A stretch of DNA of 31,055 nucleotides from an uncultured Ruminococcus sp. (GTDB lineage: Bacteria; Bacillota; Clostridia; Oscillospirales; Ruminococcaceae). Below are positions 31,020-31,055 of this stretch, in pieces. The notes beneath the pieces are model-generated. The model had not been told where the DNA came from. It worked only from the letters and a program-made list of their open reading frames with translations, and made no database searches. The number at the start of each line of letters is the position of its first letter. Within the stretch, counting starts at the first letter, position 1. The DNA lies in NCBI GenBank assembly GCA_900543105.1, contig UQQA01000013.1:1-31055 (forward strand), read 5' to 3'. The position numbers were made by a program, and so were the translations under genes.

Positions 31020-31055
31020 TTACTTTCACTTCCAATAAGTAATTTATCTTATTAA

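Overview
The window looks like a chromosomal piece of a low-to-mid GC, Gram-positive Clostridia member, probably Ruminococcus-like (Oscillospiraceae). This is inferred from gene content: a stand-alone AICAR transformylase beside a PurO-type IMP cyclohydrolase, a DUF4364 protein, a PcrA-type helicase, lipobox lipoproteins, strong AGGAGG-type ribosome binding sites and canonical TTGACA-N17-TATAAT promoters. I saw no rRNA, tRNA, CRISPR array, phage or transposase gene.

Layout. (1) 0.1-0.4 kb: a small 2[4Fe-4S] ferredoxin gene on the minus strand, divergent from the purine operon. (2) 0.46-11.6 kb: a purine biosynthesis operon on the plus strand, led by a promoter and a terminator-bearing leader: purE, purC, a PurF-like paralogue whose glutaminase site is degenerate, true purF, purM, purN, a SAM methyltransferase overlapping purN, purO, stand-alone AICAR transformylase, an acidic lipoprotein, and purD. 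PurL/Q/S, PurB and PurK are not in the window. (3) 11.8-15.1 kb: thioredoxin reductase-like gene (minus), then an AI-2E-type membrane permease and quinolinate synthase nadA (plus). (4) 15.5-17.7 kb, minus strand: nitroreductase, a 99-residue hypothetical, and a FucO-like iron alcohol dehydrogenase. (5) 18.2-20.5 kb: pcrA-type helicase (plus). (6) 21.1-26.2 kb, minus strand: shikimate operon aroF-aroB-aroA-aroC followed by a DUF4364 gene. (7) 26.2-31.0 kb, minus strand: an internalin-like leucine-rich-repeat lipoprotein directly upstream of aroF, two paralogous acidic lipoproteins with a Ca-loop-like motif, and a polytopic membrane protein of unknown function.

How the parts work together. The first block makes most of the enzymes from PRPP to IMP, using two separate proteins for the final formylation and cyclisation instead of bifunctional PurH. 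The second metabolic block makes chorismate precursors. The remaining genes are redox or housekeeping functions and surface lipoproteins.

The most noteworthy non-coding signal is a set of repeats. All three convergent gene pairs in the window (purD/trxB, nadA/nitroreductase, pcrA/DUF4364) have their intergenic space filled by short repetitive elements. Their ends are arrays of TAATTCG / AATGCG units that abut or supply the stop codon of a neighbouring gene. Two of these elements (about 337 and 384 bp) are inverted copies of one family and carry a long hairpin that reads as a terminator. The most noteworthy protein is the glutaminase-dead PurF paralogue that keeps its Fe-S ligands and PRPP loop. 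I did not find a clearly new defence or mobile system.
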